A stretch of 64,000 nucleotides of DNA from Pontibacter sp. SGAir0037. Lineage in GTDB: Bacteria > Bacteroidota > Bacteroidia > Cytophagales > Hymenobacteraceae. The notes beneath the pieces are model-generated. The model saw only the letters and a program-made list of their open reading frames with translations, searched no databases and was not told where the DNA came from. The translations under genes and the position numbers were made by a program. Where the stretch lies: assembly GCF_005491705.1 (NCBI RefSeq), contig NZ_CP028092.1, forward strand, positions 3,844,001-3,908,000, given 5' to 3'. Within the stretch, counting starts at the first letter, position 1. Every line of letters starts with the position of its first letter. Below are positions 8,221 through 18,556 of the stretch, in pieces.

Positions 8221-10602
8221 TTACGATCCGCAAGCTTCGCAAGCGTCCGGGTTATCCAGGCTACACGCCATGTCGCTGCGGTTTTGGTCCTGGTTGTTGT
8301 AGACAGGCTGTAGTGTTTCGGCAGCCTGTTTTTCTACGGTAAACTTGATGGCATCTACTGCTGCTTTGGTGCGCAGGTAGTACATGCCTGTTTTCAAGCC
8401 TTTCTTCCAGGCGTGGAAGTGCATGGATGTCAGTTTACCGAAATTCACATTCATCACATGCAGGTTCAGCGACTGGCTTTGGCAGATATAAGCACCACGG
8501 TCGGCACTCATATCGATAACTGTACGCTGGCTGATTTCCCACACTGTTTTATACAGATCTTTGATGTGCTGCGGGATATTCGGGATGTCCTGAACAGAGC
8601 CGTTGGCCGCAATGATCTGGTTCTTCATCTTATCGTTCCAGATCCCCAGGCCGATCAGGTCTTTCAGCAGGTGCTTGTTCACCACCATAAATTCACCTGA
8701 AAGCACACGGCGCACATAGATATTAGAAGTATAAGGCTCAAACGATTCGTTATTACCTAATATCTGGGCAGTAGAAGCTGTAGGCATAGGAGCAACTAAA
8801 AGTGAGTTACGCACGCCATACTTCACCACTTCCTGGCGCAGCTCTTCCCAATCCCAACGACCAGACTCAGGTGTAATATTCCACAGATCGAACTGGAACT
8901 TACCTTCTGATAATGGAGAACCTTTAAACGTTTCGTAAGCACCATCTTTCTTCGCCAGATCTTTAGAAGCTGTCATAGCCGCAAAGTAGATCGTCTCGAA
9001 GATATCTTTGTTCAAGCCTTTTGCTTCATCACTCTCAAACGGCATGCGTAGCGCAATAAAAGTATCGGCCAGGCCTTGCACACCTAATCCGATCGGACGG
9101 TGACGCATGTTAGAATTACGAGCCTCCGGAACAGGGTAATAGTTGATATCAATTACCTTGTTCAGGTTTTTAGTAACATGGTAAGTTACATCAAACAGCT
9201 TCTGGTGGTCGAATACTTTGGTACCATTCTCCTCTTTTACATAGCGAGGCAGCGCCAGCGATGCCAAGTTACACACTGCAACTTCGTCTTTGCTGGTATA
9301 CTCCATAATTTCGGTGCAGAGGTTAGAGCTTTTAATGGTACCTAGGTTCTGCTGGTTGCTCTTGCGGTTAGCCGCATCTTTATACAGCATGTATGGCGTA
9401 CCAGTCTCTATCTGCGACTCCAGTATATGGAACCACAGGTCCTGCGCTTTAATGGTTTTACGGGCACGGCCTTCACGCTCGTACTTCTCGTACAGGCGCT
9501 CAAAATCAGCTCCCCAGCAATCTCCCAGGCCAGGTGCTTCGTTCGGACAGAACAGGCTCCATTCCCCGTTTTCTTCTACACGCTTCATAAACAGGTCTGG
9601 CGTCCAAAGCGCATAGAATAAATCACGGGCACGGTTTTCTTCTTTCCCGTGGTTCTTCTTCAGATCCAGGAATTCGAAGATATCGGCATGCCACGGCTCC
9701 AGGTAAATAGCAAAAGCACCTTTACGCTTGCCTCCACCCTGGTCTACGTAGCGGGCAGTATCGTTAAACACTTTCAGCATTGGAATGATACCGTTGGAAG
9801 TACCGTTTGTACCTTTGATATAAGAACCGGTAGCACGCACGTTGTGTATGCTCAGGCCAATACCACCGGCACTTTGTGAAATCTGCGCACATTGCTTCAG
9901 CGTATCGTAAATGCCTGGTATACTATCATCCTGCATGCTCAGCAGGAAGCATGAAGAAAGCTGAGGTTTAGGTGTAGCCGCATTAAACAATGTTGGGGTG
10001 GCGTGTGTAAACCATTTCTCAGACATGAGATTATAAGTCTCGATGGCAGATTCGATGTCGTCCTTATGGATACCCACGGCCACGCGCATCAACATATGCT
10101 GTGGTCGCTCTACAATCTTGCCGTCGAGGCGAAGCAGGTAAGAGCGCTCTAATGTCTTATAGCCGAAGTAATCATAGTTATAGTCGCGGTCGTAAATGAT
10201 AGTTGAATCGAGGGTGGCAGCATGCTTGCGGATTACCTCGTACACATCTTTTGCGATAAGCGATGCATTCTCTCCTGTTTTAGGATCCTGGTAGGTATAC
10301 AGGCGCTTCATGGTATTTGAGAACGACTTGCTTGTTACCTTGTGCAGGTTGGAGATCGCTATACGGGCAGCCAGAACGGCATAGTCAGGGTGTTTGGTCG
10401 TAAGCGATGCCGCCGTTTCAGCAGCCAGGTTGTCCAACTCTACGGTGGTCACACCATCGTAAATACCATCTATTACTTTTTTAGCCACCTCTATAGGCGA
10501 CACAAAATCCATATTCAGGCCATAGCACAGCTTTTCGATGCGTGCTGTAATCTTATCGAACTTAACCGATTCGCGCCTGCCATCTCGTTTTACAACTAAC
10601 AT
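8221..10602 (-). CDS. nrdA: Ribonucleoside-diphosphate reductase, alpha subunit (class Ia)
   Basis: The large subunit reduces ribonucleotides to deoxyribonucleotides with a radical delivered by NrdB. 793 residues. An ATP-cone occupies about 1-90 ([18 protein letters not shown]), the site of allosteric control by ATP/dATP. The catalytic set is visible: Cys in LSSCFLLSM, the NLCTE motif holding Asn, Cys and Glu, and the [18 protein letters not shown] segment. The redox-shuttle cysteines are at the very C-terminus (DACEACGS). It lies 349 bases downstream of nrdB on the same strand. Confidence 0.97.
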   Translation of the reverse strand: MLVVKRDGRRESVKFDKITARIEKLCYGLNMDFVSPIEVAKKVIDGIYDGVTTVELDNLAAETAASLTTKHPDYAVLAARIAISNLHKVTSKSFSNTMKRLYTYQDPKTGENASLIAKDVYEVIRKHAATLDSTIIYDRDYNYDYFGYKTLERSYLLRLDGKIVERPQHMLMRVAVGIHKDDIESAIETYNLMSEKWFTHATPTLFNAATPKPQLSSCFLLSMQDDSIPGIYDTLKQCAQISQSAGGIGLSIHNVRATGSYIKGTNGTSNGIIPMLKVFNDTARYVDQGGGKRKGAFAIYLEPWHADIFEFLDLKKNHGKEENRARDLFYALWTPDLFMKRVEENGEWSLFCPNEAPGLGDCWGADFERLYEKYEREGRARKTIKAQDLWFHILESQIETGTPYMLYKDAANRKSNQQNLGTIKSSNLCTEIMEYTSKDEVAVCNLASLALPRYVKEENGTKVFDHQKLFDVTYHVTKNLNKVIDINYYPVPEARNSNMRHRPIGLGVQGLADTFIALRMPFESDEAKGLNKDIFETIYFAAMTASKDLAKKDGAYETFKGSPLSEGKFQFDLWNITPESGRWDWEELRQEVVKYGVRNSLLVAPMPTASTAQILGNNESFEPYTSNIYVRRVLSGEFMVVNKHLLKDLIGLGIWNDKMKNQIIAANGSVQDIPNIPQHIKDLYKTVWEISQRTVIDMSADRGAYICQSQSLNLHVMNVNFGKLTSMHFHAWKKGLKTGMYYLRTKAAVDAIKFTVEKQAAETLQPVYNNQDQNRSDMACSLDNPDACEACGS

Positions 10603-10951
10603 AACGTATACATTTAGCGGGGTTCAAGGCCCCGGGTTATTAAATAGGTACAGGTATTAAAAAACCTCTGCCTGGGCAGAAGCTGACTCGGGAGTACTTT
10701 AAGTATCACTCGACAATACGCAATACAGGGCGTAAAGCGTTGTAATACTAAACTTTATAGGTAAAGCAAAATACTTTCATGTTTTCATGCGTGGGAATGA
10801 AACATCCCTGACCGGCAATCTATGCCACTATAGTTTCTGGCCGGCACGTGGTAAAAGCAACAGCTTTAGCACCGGCAGCTATTCAGATGGAGCGGTAAAC
10901 AAGGCATCCGCTGCCTTGTCTACCGCTATAAATTCTTAAAATGGCGAAGGG
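10603..10951 (-). other. nrdB-nrdA spacer with a strong stem-loop
   Basis: This 349-base spacer has no gene. The main element is a hairpin at 10892-10926: GCGGTA-A-ACAAGGCA pairs with TGCCTTGT-C-TACCGC, 14 bp with one mismatch and a 5-nt loop. It lies 26 bases after the nrdB stop and has no T tract. A smaller hairpin GGGG/CCCC (about 10618-10634) lies just before nrdA. They could separate or balance nrdB and nrdA expression; this is inference. Confidence 0.5.
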
Positions 10952-11911
10952 CTAAAAGTCTTCGTCCAAGGAGAAAACGTTTTTGTCTTTATCAGACATT
11001 ACACCGGCTTTCTGATAATCTCCCACGCGCTTCTCAAAGAAGTTGGTTTTACCTTGCAGGGAAATCATTTCCATGAAGTCGAACGGATTGGCAGAGTTGT
11101 AAATCTTCTGGCAGCCAAGTGCTACCAGCAGCCGGTCAGCCACAAACTCAATATACTGGCTCATTAACTTCGCGTTCATTCCAATCAGGTCAACAGGCAG
11201 TGCGTCTGTTACAAATTCCTGCTCAATACTTACCGCATCACGAATGATCTCCTGCACACGCTCCTCCGGCAACTTGTTTTGCAGCATACCATACAATAGG
11301 CAGGCAAAGTCGCAGTGTAAGCCTTCGTCACGGCTGATCAACTCATTAGAGAAAGTCAAGCCTGGCATCAGGCCACGTTTCTTCAGCCAGAAAATAGAGC
11401 AGAAAGAACCTGAGAAGAAAATACCTTCTACCGCCGCAAAAGCAATCAGCCGTTCTGCAAAGTTTTCGCTTTCAATCCAACGCAACGCCCACTCTCCTTT
11501 TCTGCCTACAGCCGGCACTGTTTCCAGCGCATTAAACAGGTGGTCTTTTTCAGACTGCTTTTTCACATAAGTGTCTATTAACAGAGAATAGGTTTCCGAA
11601 TGTATATTCTCCATCATGATCTGGAAACCATAAAAGCAACGGGCTTCCGGTATCTGCACCTCGTTCATAAAGTTAACAGCCAGGTTTTCGTTCACAATAC
11701 CATCAGAGGCAGCGAAGAAAGCAAGCACATGACTGATAAAATGACGCTCGCCGTCATTCAGGTTTTCCCAATCTTTCAGGTCCTGAGAAAGATCGATTTC
11801 TTCGGCTGTCCAGAAGCTGGCTTCAGCTTTCTTGTACATCTGCCACACCTCATCGTTTTGAATGGGGAACAAAACAAAGCGGTTAGGATTCTCTTTCAGT
11901 ATTGGCTCCAT
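10952..11911 (-). CDS. nrdB: Ribonucleoside-diphosphate reductase, beta subunit (class Ia)
   Basis: 319 residues of the ferritin-like R2 protein that houses the di-iron centre and the tyrosyl radical. The iron/radical motif E-N-I-H-S-E-T-Y is intact, with Glu and His ligands and the radical Tyr at the position seen in E. coli R2. The second ligand pair is in [10 protein letters not shown]. The C-terminus ends SLDEDF, the usual acidic and aromatic tail that docks on NrdA. The gene comes before nrdA, the reverse of the E. coli order. Upstream lies a cluster of DnaA boxes. Confidence 0.96.
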   Translation of the reverse strand: MEPILKENPNRFVLFPIQNDEVWQMYKKAEASFWTAEEIDLSQDLKDWENLNDGERHFISHVLAFFAASDGIVNENLAVNFMNEVQIPEARCFYGFQIMMENIHSETYSLLIDTYVKKQSEKDHLFNALETVPAVGRKGEWALRWIESENFAERLIAFAAVEGIFFSGSFCSIFWLKKRGLMPGLTFSNELISRDEGLHCDFACLLYGMLQNKLPEERVQEIIRDAVSIEQEFVTDALPVDLIGMNAKLMSQYIEFVADRLLVALGCQKIYNSANPFDFMEMISLQGKTNFFEKRVGDYQKAGVMSDKDKNVFSLDEDF

Positions 11912-11939
11912 AAGTACGTAAGCATTAATTGTTAAAGGA

Positions 11940-12475
11940 TTAGAGCAAAAATTTGCTATAAAACTTCCTTATATAATTGCCCAAGCTGCACCTGTTTGGT
12001 GTGCTGCAAAATATTAGGAGTTCAAATATATGGAAATGAACTTGAAATCGAGACCTAAAGTTGTTCAATTTATACACAAATATTCAACATATTGATTTAC
12101 TGATAATTATATCAAAATCAACAGCTTTATCAACATCTGTGGACAACTATATATTCGTATGAACATATCTAAATAAAATTATGTTTTTGCAAGTTAATAT
12201 AGGCAATTTAATATTCTGACTGCCGACAAACATTTACAGGCAATAAAGCACGACATTAAGTACAATTTTAGACCTGCTCACCCAATACTTTTTCTATAGA
12301 CTTTACAAACATGTGGATAAGGTGGAAAACAAAACAAGCACACAAACACTTGGCAAATAACTCATTAATCCACTTTTTAAAGGCTTAAAATTTTTACCCT
12401 ATTGATTTCAACAAAGTTATCCACACCACACTGCTTTAAAGCCTGAGCCGACAGAAAGAATTAACGCACAATGAT
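11940..12475. other. AT-rich region with DnaA boxes: candidate oriC or DnaA-controlled nrd promoter
   Basis: Between divergent nrdB and rplU lies a 627-base AT-rich gap. It holds two perfect DnaA boxes, TGTGGATAA at 12312-12320 (minus sense) and TTATCCACA at 12417-12425 (plus sense). It also has a TTATnCACA match TTATACACA at 12070-12078 and two one-mismatch boxes, TTATCAACA at 12127-12135 and TGTGGACAA at 12138-12146, which form an inverted pair 2 bases apart. The stretch 12150-12290 between box groups is very AT-rich and could unwind. Bacteroidetes origins are often not next to dnaA. In E. coli DnaA also regulates nrdAB, so a regulatory role is the main alternative. Confidence 0.5.
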
Positions 12476-12506
12476 TTGCATTTTTGGAATTACCGCCGTA
12501 CTTTTG
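12476..12506 (+). promoter_or_regulatory. Bacteroidetes-type promoter for rplU-rpmA
   Basis: TTG at 12476-12478, a 20-base spacer, and TACTTTTG at 12499-12506, an exact TAnnTTTG -7 box. Transcription would begin near 12513, leaving a leader of about 26 nt before rplU. Confidence 0.65.
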
Positions 12507-12538
12507 CGGACTAAATCTAAAAATATACATTGAAGCTG

Positions 12539-12850
12539 ATGTACGCAATTGTAGAAATCGCAGGTCAACAGACCAAGGTAGAGAGCGGCAAGTTCATCTA
12601 CGCTAACAAGCTTTCCGGCAATGAAGGTGACGCCGTTGAGTTCGCCAATGTTCTTCTTACTGATGACAACGGTACTATTACTGTTGGTGCTCCTTTCGTG
12701 AGCGGTGTTAAGGTGGTAGGTAAAATCCTGACCAGCACTGTGAAAGGTGACAAAGTAATTGTTTTCAAAAAGAAGAGAAGAAAAGGATACCGTAAAAAGA
12801 ATGGCCACCGCCAGCATTTTACAAAAATCCTGATCGAGAGCATTGGATAA
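12539..12850 (+). CDS. rplU: 50S ribosomal protein L21
   Basis: L21 binds 23S rRNA in the large subunit. The sequence MYAIVEIAGQQTKVESGKF is the normal L21 start, so I chose the ATG at 12539. A TTG three codons earlier (12530) would add MKL, which the family lacks. The protein has 103 residues. The C-terminal KKKRRKGYRKKNGHRQHFTKI is the conserved rRNA-binding tail. It is followed 67 bases later by rpmA, the usual pairing. Confidence 0.97.
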   Translation: MYAIVEIAGQQTKVESGKFIYANKLSGNEGDAVEFANVLLTDDNGTITVGAPFVSGVKVVGKILTSTVKGDKVIVFKKKRRKGYRKKNGHRQHFTKILIESIG

Positions 12851-12917
12851 GCAGTAGAAGAAATTAATCGTTTGAAACTTTCAGGTCTGGCAACAGCCTG
12901 CATTAAATAGTAAGAAA

Positions 12918-13187
12918 ATGGCACACAAAAAAGGAGCTGGTAGTTCTAACAACGGTCGTGAGTCGCACTCTAAACGACTGGGTGTTAAGATTTATGGTGG
13001 CCAGGATATCATCGCTGGTAACATCATTGTAAGACAAAGAGGTACTGCGCATCACCCAGGTCAGAACGTGGGTATTGGCAAAGACCATACACTGTTCGCT
13101 TTAACTGACGGTGTTGTACAATTCAAAAAAGGAAAAAAGAACCGTTCTTTCGTTTCTGTAGTTCCTAAAGTACAGGCTGAGGCTTAG
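12918..13187 (+). CDS. rpmA: 50S ribosomal protein L27
   Basis: 89 residues. L27 reaches the peptidyl-transferase centre with its N-terminal tail. The start [24 protein letters not shown] is the classic one; it has no cleavable N-terminal extension of the Firmicutes type. It is co-transcribed with rplU and ends at a strong terminator. Confidence 0.98.
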   Translation: MAHKKGAGSSNNGRESHSKRLGVKIYGGQDIIAGNIIVRQRGTAHHPGQNVGIGKDHTLFALTDGVVQFKKGKKNRSFVSVVPKVQAEA

Positions 13188-13222
13188 TATTAGAAATAAA
13201 CTGCCACTGGCAGCGTAAGATC

Positions 13223-13256
13223 AAAAAGGGATGCACTTGCATCCCTTTTTCTTTTT
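13223..13256 (+). terminator. Terminator of rplU-rpmA
   Basis: A perfect 12-bp stem AAAAAGGGATGC / GCATCCCTTTTT with a 4-nt loop ACTT, followed by CTTTTT. Confidence 0.9.
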
Positions 13257-13409
13257 CCGACGGCTAACCCGCTGTTGTCCCAGCAAACACCTCTGCCAGG
13301 GCATGCAAACGAACTGGTGGCTCCCGCGCCTACAGCTTATAAACAGGCTGCATAATAATTAAACATAACAAAATTTCATAAACTACTTATATCTTCTTAA
13401 ATTGCAATC

Positions 13410-13515
13410 TCTTATCAAGAAAGACTGAGGGACAGGGCCCGATGATGTCTTAGCAACCATGAATAAAAGCTTGGTGCTAACTCCCTCCTGGTAACCATAT
13501 CCAGGGAAGATAAGA
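13410..13515 (+). ncRNA. SAM-I (S-box) riboswitch aptamer before metH
   Basis: The core features of the SAM-I aptamer are present. P1 pairs TCTTATC (13410-13416) with GATAAGA (13509-13515). P2 has the kink-turn core GAGGGACAGGGCCCGATGA. P3 pairs TTAGC-AACC with GGT-GCTAA. P4 pairs CCTGG with CCAGG. It binds S-adenosylmethionine and lowers metH expression when SAM is plentiful. Downstream, TTCTTGATAAG (13545-13555) is a perfect 11-base complement of the 5' P1 region (13411-13421), so the expression platform may compete for that strand. Confidence 0.92.
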
Positions 13516-13590
13516 TTGATATCCCCTTCTGCACCTGGGTGTCCTTCTTGATAAGCGAAAGCCGAAGACGTAAGAGAAGAAGACACTAAC

Positions 13591-16500
13591 ATGACACATC
13601 CTATTTATAAACTGCTGAAAGAGCGTGTGCTTGTGCTGGATGGTGCCATGGGCACCATGATTCAGCGCTATCAACTGCAGGAGCAAGATTTCAGAGGCGA
13701 CCGCTTTAAAGACCATCAGGGAGACTTAAAAGGCAACAATGACTTGTTATCGATCACCCGCCCTGATGTAATTAAACAGATACATTTAGATTACCTGGAG
13801 GCTGGTGCCGACATTATAGAAACCAACACCTTTAGCGGCACCACCATTGCGATGGCTGATTACCACCTGGAGCACATTGTATATGAGCTCAACTACGAAT
13901 CGGCCCGAATAGCCCGTGAGGCAGCAGACCAGATTACAGCCAGAACGCCAAAGCAGCCACGCTTTGTGGCAGGTGCCATTGGGCCAACCAACCGCACAGC
14001 TTCTCTTTCACCGGATGTAAACAATCCCGGATACCGTGCCATCACCTTCGACCAACTGGTAGAGGCGTATTACGAGCAGGTGCGCGGCCTGGTAGATGGT
14101 GGCTCAGATCTGCTCCTGGTAGAAACAGTTTTCGACACCTTAAACTGTAAAGCTGCGCTATATGCCATACAGCAATTCGTAGACGATGGCGGTAAAAACC
14201 TGCCTATTATGATTTCCGGCACCATTACCGATGCCAGTGGCCGCACCCTCTCCGGGCAAACGGTAGAGGCTTTCTGGAACTCTGTTTCGCATGCGCCCAT
14301 TATCAGCATTGGTTTCAACTGCGCCTTAGGTGCCCGCCAGCTCAAAACACACATTCAGGAACTGTCGCGTATTTCTGACAGGTACATTAGTGCATATCCC
14401 AATGCCGGTTTGCCGAATGCCTTCGGGGGGTACGACGAAACGGCCCAGCAAATGGGGGAGATCGTAGAAGAATACCTGAAGGAGGGGCTGGTAAACATAT
14501 TGGGTGGCTGTTGCGGCACAACACCTATGCACGTAAAGGTAATTGCCGATCTGGCCAAAAAATACAAGCCCCGTAAACCCACAGACTTAGCTCCTCTTCC
14601 ACGCTACAGCGGTTTAGAGCCACTTACTGTTACACCGGAAACGTTGTTCATTAATGTGGGCGAGCGGACCAACGTAACTGGTTCACGCAAATTTGCCCGC
14701 CTTATAGTAGAAGATAAGTACGAAGAGGCGCTGTCGGTAGCGCAGCAGCAGGTAGAGGGAGGTGCACAGATTATCGACGTGAACATGGATGAGGGGATGC
14801 TCGATTCAGAGCAGGCCATGACCAACTTCCTGAACCTGATCGCTTCCGAACCCGATATTGCCAAGCTCCCCATCATGATCGACTCTTCTAAATGGAGTGT
14901 GATTGAGGCAGGCTTGAAATGTGTGCAGGGCAAGTCTATCGTGAATTCCATCAGTTTAAAAGAAGGCGAAGAGAACTTTAAGAAGCTGGCCCGCAAAGTA
15001 CGCCAGTATGGTGCGGCGGTGGTGGTGATGGCTTTTGATGAACAAGGCCAGGCCGATACCTTCGACAGAAGAATTGAAATCTGCGAACGCTCTTACCGCA
15101 TTCTGGTAGAGGAGGTAGGTTTCCCGCCACAGGACATTATTTTCGACCCGAATATATTAGCTATCGCCACTGGTATAGAAGAGCATAATAACTATGCTGT
15201 AGACTATATCGAGACGGTAAAATGGATAAAAGCCAACCTGCCGCACGCCCTCATTAGCGGCGGGGTAAGCAATCTTTCTTTCTCGTTCCGAGGCAACGAT
15301 GCTGTGCGCGAGGCGATGCACACTGTGTTCCTGTACTATGCCGTGCAGGCAGGCATGGACATGGGTATTGTGAATGCCGGTATGCTGGGTATTTACGAAG
15401 AGGTGCCGCTGGAACTACGCAAACTGATTGAGGATGTCATTTTTAACCGACGCCCAGACTCTACTGAACGTCTCGTAAACTACGCTGATACCATAAAAGG
15501 GAAAGGCAAAGGAGCAGCACAGGCTGATAATGCCTGGCGCGAGGCTCCGGTGGAAGAACGACTGAAGCATGCCTTGGTAAAAGGCATTGTAGAGTTTATC
15601 GACGAAGATACCGAAGAAGCCCGGCAACAGGCCTCTAAAACCCTGGATGTGATAGAGGGCCCTCTGATGGCTGGCATGCAGGTGGTAGGCGACTTGTTCG
15701 GCGCAGGTAAAATGTTTTTGCCACAGGTGGTAAAAAGTGCCCGTGTAATGAAAAAAGCCGTGGCTTACCTCATGCCTTTTATGGAAGCAGAGAAAGCGGG
15801 AACATCGTCGTCGGCTGGCAAAATTTTACTTGCTACTGTAAAGGGTGATGTGCACGACATCGGGAAAAACATTGTGGGTGTAGTACTGGCCTGTAACAAC
15901 TATGAGATTATAGACCTGGGCGTGATGGTGCCGCTGGATAAGATTCTGGCAGAGGCAGAGGCACAACAGGTAGATGTGATTGGTTTAAGCGGACTGATTA
16001 CACCTTCGCTGGATGAAATGGTGTATGTAGCGCAGGAAATGGAGCGCCGTGGCATGAAGGTACCGCTGCTCATTGGTGGAGCTACTACCTCGCGTGTACA
16101 TACGGCCGTAAAAATTGCCCCGCAATACAATGGACCTGTCGTACACGTGCACGATGCCTCCCGAAGCGTAACGGTTGTGAGCAACCTGCTCGGCAGCAAC
16201 AGCGCAAGCTATGTAGCTGAGATAAAGGCAGAATATGCCCAACTGCGCGAAGACCATTTAGGACGCGCCAAAGACCGTGCTTTTGCGTCTATAGAAGAGG
16301 CCCGTGCCAACAAGTATAAAGTAGACTGGGCGGCCACGCAGGTTACCAGGCCAAATTTTACCGGCACCAAAGTTTTCGAAAATTACCCGCTGTCTGAGAT
16401 TGTGCCTTACATCGACTGGACGCCCTTTTTCCATACCTGGGAGCTGAAGCGGCAGTACCCTAAAATTCTGGATGATCCGGAATATGGCACGGAAGCACGG

Positions 16501-17289
16501 AAGCTGTTTGCCGATGCGCAGGAAATGCTGCAGCAGATCGTAGACGAGAAGCTATTGGAAGCACGCGCCGTAGTTGGCTTCTATCCGGCCAATGTGGAGG
16601 CAGACGATACCATAGAAGTATATACTGACGATTCACGTGAAAGCGTGCTGGCGGAGTTCCATACACTGCGCCAGCAGGGTAAGAAAGGCGATAAAGTGCC
16701 GAACCTGGCTTTCTCAGATTTTGTAGCGCCTAAAGAAACCGGCATTCCCGATTATATCGGAGGCTTTGCCGTATCGGCAGGCTTCGGCATCGAAAAGCTG
16801 ATAGAGCAGTATGAAGCCGACCACGATGACTACCGCTCCATTATGGTAAAAGCCCTGGCCGACCGTTTGGCAGAAGCCTTTGCAGAACTGATGCACGCCA
16901 AAGTGCGCAGAGAACTGTGGGGCTATGCACCAGATGAACAGCTTCGCAACGAGGACCTGATAAAAGAGCAGTACCAAGGTATTCGTCCTGCGCCTGGTTA
17001 TCCCGGCTGCCCCGATCATACCGAAAAAATTACGCTGTTTAACCTGCTAAAGGCTGAAGAGCAGACAGGCATTATCTTAACTGAAAACCTGGCCATGTAC
17101 CCGGCCTCCTCGGTAAGTGGTCTGTACTTCTCTCACCCGGAGTCCCGCTACTTTGGCTTAGGAAAGATAGGCGAAGACCAGGTAGCCGATATTGCACAGC
17201 GCAAAGGCATGGCACAGTCGGACCTGGAACGTTGGTTATCGCCAAACCTTAACTATGAGCCAAAGCTGGTAGCACAGCAGGCAGTTTAA
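13591..17289 (+). CDS. metH: Cobalamin-dependent methionine synthase
   Basis: MetH moves a methyl group from 5-methyl-tetrahydrofolate through cobalamin to homocysteine. 1232 residues with all four modules. The homocysteine domain (1-330) begins [10 protein letters not shown] and has the zinc cysteines in GFNCALG and GGCCGTTP. The pterin domain (about 350-620) begins [14 protein letters not shown]. The B12 domain (about 660-890) has the DVHDIGKN cobalamin His motif. The SAM-binding reactivation domain ends with [15 protein letters not shown] and the C-terminal helices. The start ATG follows the SAM-I riboswitch directly. metF lies 116 bases downstream. Confidence 0.98.
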   Translation: MTHPIYKLLKERVLVLDGAMGTMIQRYQLQEQDFRGDRFKDHQGDLKGNNDLLSITRPDVIKQIHLDYLEAGADIIETNTFSGTTIAMADYHLEHIVYELNYESARIAREAADQITARTPKQPRFVAGAIGPTNRTASLSPDVNNPGYRAITFDQLVEAYYEQVRGLVDGGSDLLLVETVFDTLNCKAALYAIQQFVDDGGKNLPIMISGTITDASGRTLSGQTVEAFWNSVSHAPIISIGFNCALGARQLKTHIQELSRISDRYISAYPNAGLPNAFGGYDETAQQMGEIVEEYLKEGLVNILGGCCGTTPMHVKVIADLAKKYKPRKPTDLAPLPRYSGLEPLTVTPETLFINVGERTNVTGSRKFARLIVEDKYEEALSVAQQQVEGGAQIIDVNMDEGMLDSEQAMTNFLNLIASEPDIAKLPIMIDSSKWSVIEAGLKCVQGKSIVNSISLKEGEENFKKLARKVRQYGAAVVVMAFDEQGQADTFDRRIEICERSYRILVEEVGFPPQDIIFDPNILAIATGIEEHNNYAVDYIETVKWIKANLPHALISGGVSNLSFSFRGNDAVREAMHTVFLYYAVQAGMDMGIVNAGMLGIYEEVPLELRKLIEDVIFNRRPDSTERLVNYADTIKGKGKGAAQADNAWREAPVEERLKHALVKGIVEFIDEDTEEARQQASKTLDVIEGPLMAGMQVVGDLFGAGKMFLPQVVKSARVMKKAVAYLMPFMEAEKAGTSSSAGKILLATVKGDVHDIGKNIVGVVLACNNYEIIDLGVMVPLDKILAEAEAQQVDVIGLSGLITPSLDEMVYVAQEMERRGMKVPLLIGGATTSRVHTAVKIAPQYNGPVVHVHDASRSVTVVSNLLGSNSASYVAEIKAEYAQLREDHLGRAKDRAFASIEEARANKYKVDWAATQVTRPNFTGTKVFENYPLSEIVPYIDWTPFFHTWELKRQYPKILDDPEYGTEARKLFADAQEMLQQIVDEKLLEARAVVGFYPANVEADDTIEVYTDDSRESVLAEFHTLRQQGKKGDKVPNLAFSDFVAPKETGIPDYIGGFAVSAGFGIEKLIEQYEADHDDYRSIMVKALADRLAEAFAELMHAKVRRELWGYAPDEQLRNEDLIKEQYQGIRPAPGYPGCPDHTEKITLFNLLKAEEQTGIILTENLAMYPASSVSGLYFSHPESRYFGLGKIGEDQVADIAQRKGMAQSDLERWLSPNLNYEPKLVAQQAV

Positions 17290-17297
17290 TTTTTATA

Positions 17298-17330
17298 TGT
17301 TAGATAATAGACGTTAGATTTTAGATTTCA
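17298..17330 (-). repeat. Degenerate 7-bp-period repeat between metH and metF
   Basis: On the minus strand it reads as heptads ATCTAAA, ATCTAAC, GTCTATT, ATCTAAC. A shorter related run (ATCTAAAGTCTAAAAG) occurs in the opposite sense at about 17369-17385. It belongs to the dispersed heptad family noted in the findings. Confidence 0.5.
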
Positions 17331-17405
17331 CTGATGTATGAACAACAGAATCGCTGACGAACCAAAGCATCTAAAGTCTAAAAGAAGCATTCACCCAAAA
17401 AACAG

Positions 17406-18362
17406 ATGAAAGTAACTGATCATTTCAAGAACGCCGGAGACAAAACCCTCTTCACTTTTGAGATACTGCCTCCTCTGAAAGGAGAAAACATGAAAACGCT
17501 GTTCGACCACATTGATCCGCTAATGGAGTTTAACCCTCCGTTTATAGATGTGACGTACCACAGAGAAGAATATGTTTATAAACAGCGGGAAAACGGCCTT
17601 CTGGAGAAGATTACCACACGAAAACGACCAGGAACAGTGGGTATATGTGCGGCTATCCAGAACTACTATAAAGTAGATACAGTGCCGCATCTTATCTGCG
17701 GGGGCTTTAATAAAGAAGAAACAGAAAATGCATTGATAGATCTGCACTTCCTGGGCATCGACAATGTGCTGGTGCTGCGCGGAGACTGCGTGAAAAGCGA
17801 AAGCCGTTTTGTTCCGGAACCAGGCGGCCATCATTACGCAACACAACTGATTGAGCAGGTTGTAGACATGAACAATGGCCGCTACCTGGATGATGAGCAG
17901 GCTTATACCAATGGCACCAACTTCTGCATTGGCGTAGCCGGTTATCCGGAAAAGCATTCCGAAGCACCTAACCTGAAAGCAGATTTACGCTGGCTGAAAA
18001 AGAAAATAGAATTAGGCGCTAATTACATTGTTACGCAAATGTTTTTCGATAACCAGAAATACATAGACTTTGTGAAGCTGTGCCGCGAGGAAGGGATTGA
18101 CGTGCCCATTATACCAGGTCTGAAGCCAATAACCACCAAGAACCAGTTAACCGTTCTGCCGAGCGTGTTTCACATCGATATTCCGGCCGACTTAGCCGAT
18201 GCGGTAGAAGCCTGCGCCGATAACAAAGCAGCAGCACAGGTAGGTATTGAGTGGGCTATCAAACAATCGAAAGAGCTGATGGAGTTTGGTGTGCCTTGCC
18301 TGCATTACTATTCGATGGGGCGCTCTGGCTCTGTTAGAAAAGTGGCCGAAGCTTTATTTTAG
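17406..18362 (+). CDS. metF: Methylenetetrahydrofolate reductase
   Basis: A flavoprotein of 318 residues that reduces 5,10-methylene- to 5-methyl-tetrahydrofolate, the methyl donor for MetH. The N-terminal TFEILPP holds the catalytic Glu of the TIM barrel. NVLVLRGD and the GVAGYPEKHSEA and TQMFFDNQ motifs are family signatures for FAD and folate binding. It directly follows metH and is probably covered by the same SAM-controlled transcript, although a heptad repeat separates them. Confidence 0.96.
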   Translation: MKVTDHFKNAGDKTLFTFEILPPLKGENMKTLFDHIDPLMEFNPPFIDVTYHREEYVYKQRENGLLEKITTRKRPGTVGICAAIQNYYKVDTVPHLICGGFNKEETENALIDLHFLGIDNVLVLRGDCVKSESRFVPEPGGHHYATQLIEQVVDMNNGRYLDDEQAYTNGTNFCIGVAGYPEKHSEAPNLKADLRWLKKKIELGANYIVTQMFFDNQKYIDFVKLCREEGIDVPIIPGLKPITTKNQLTVLPSVFHIDIPADLADAVEACADNKAAAQVGIEWAIKQSKELMEFGVPCLHYYSMGRSGSVRKVAEALF

Positions 18363-18380
18363 AGTTCTTTCATTTAAAGG

Positions 18381-18424
18381 CAAAGGCTTGTAAGGCATAT
18401 ATACTTTACAAGCCTTTGTTTTAT
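18381..18424 (+). terminator. Terminator of metF
   Basis: A 13-bp stem CAAAGGCTTGTAA / TTACAAGCCTTTG with a 12-nt loop, followed by TTTTA. Confidence 0.85.
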
Positions 18425-18556
18425 CTTATAATGCCTTCGTCGTTGCTATGGATGCACGGCACCTGTATCTTTATCCGCCTTTACAGAACATAAACTAAAA
18501 GCGGATAATATCGTTTTCTCAGCAAAGGCTCGAGTATAACACGTGCATAGGCATTT

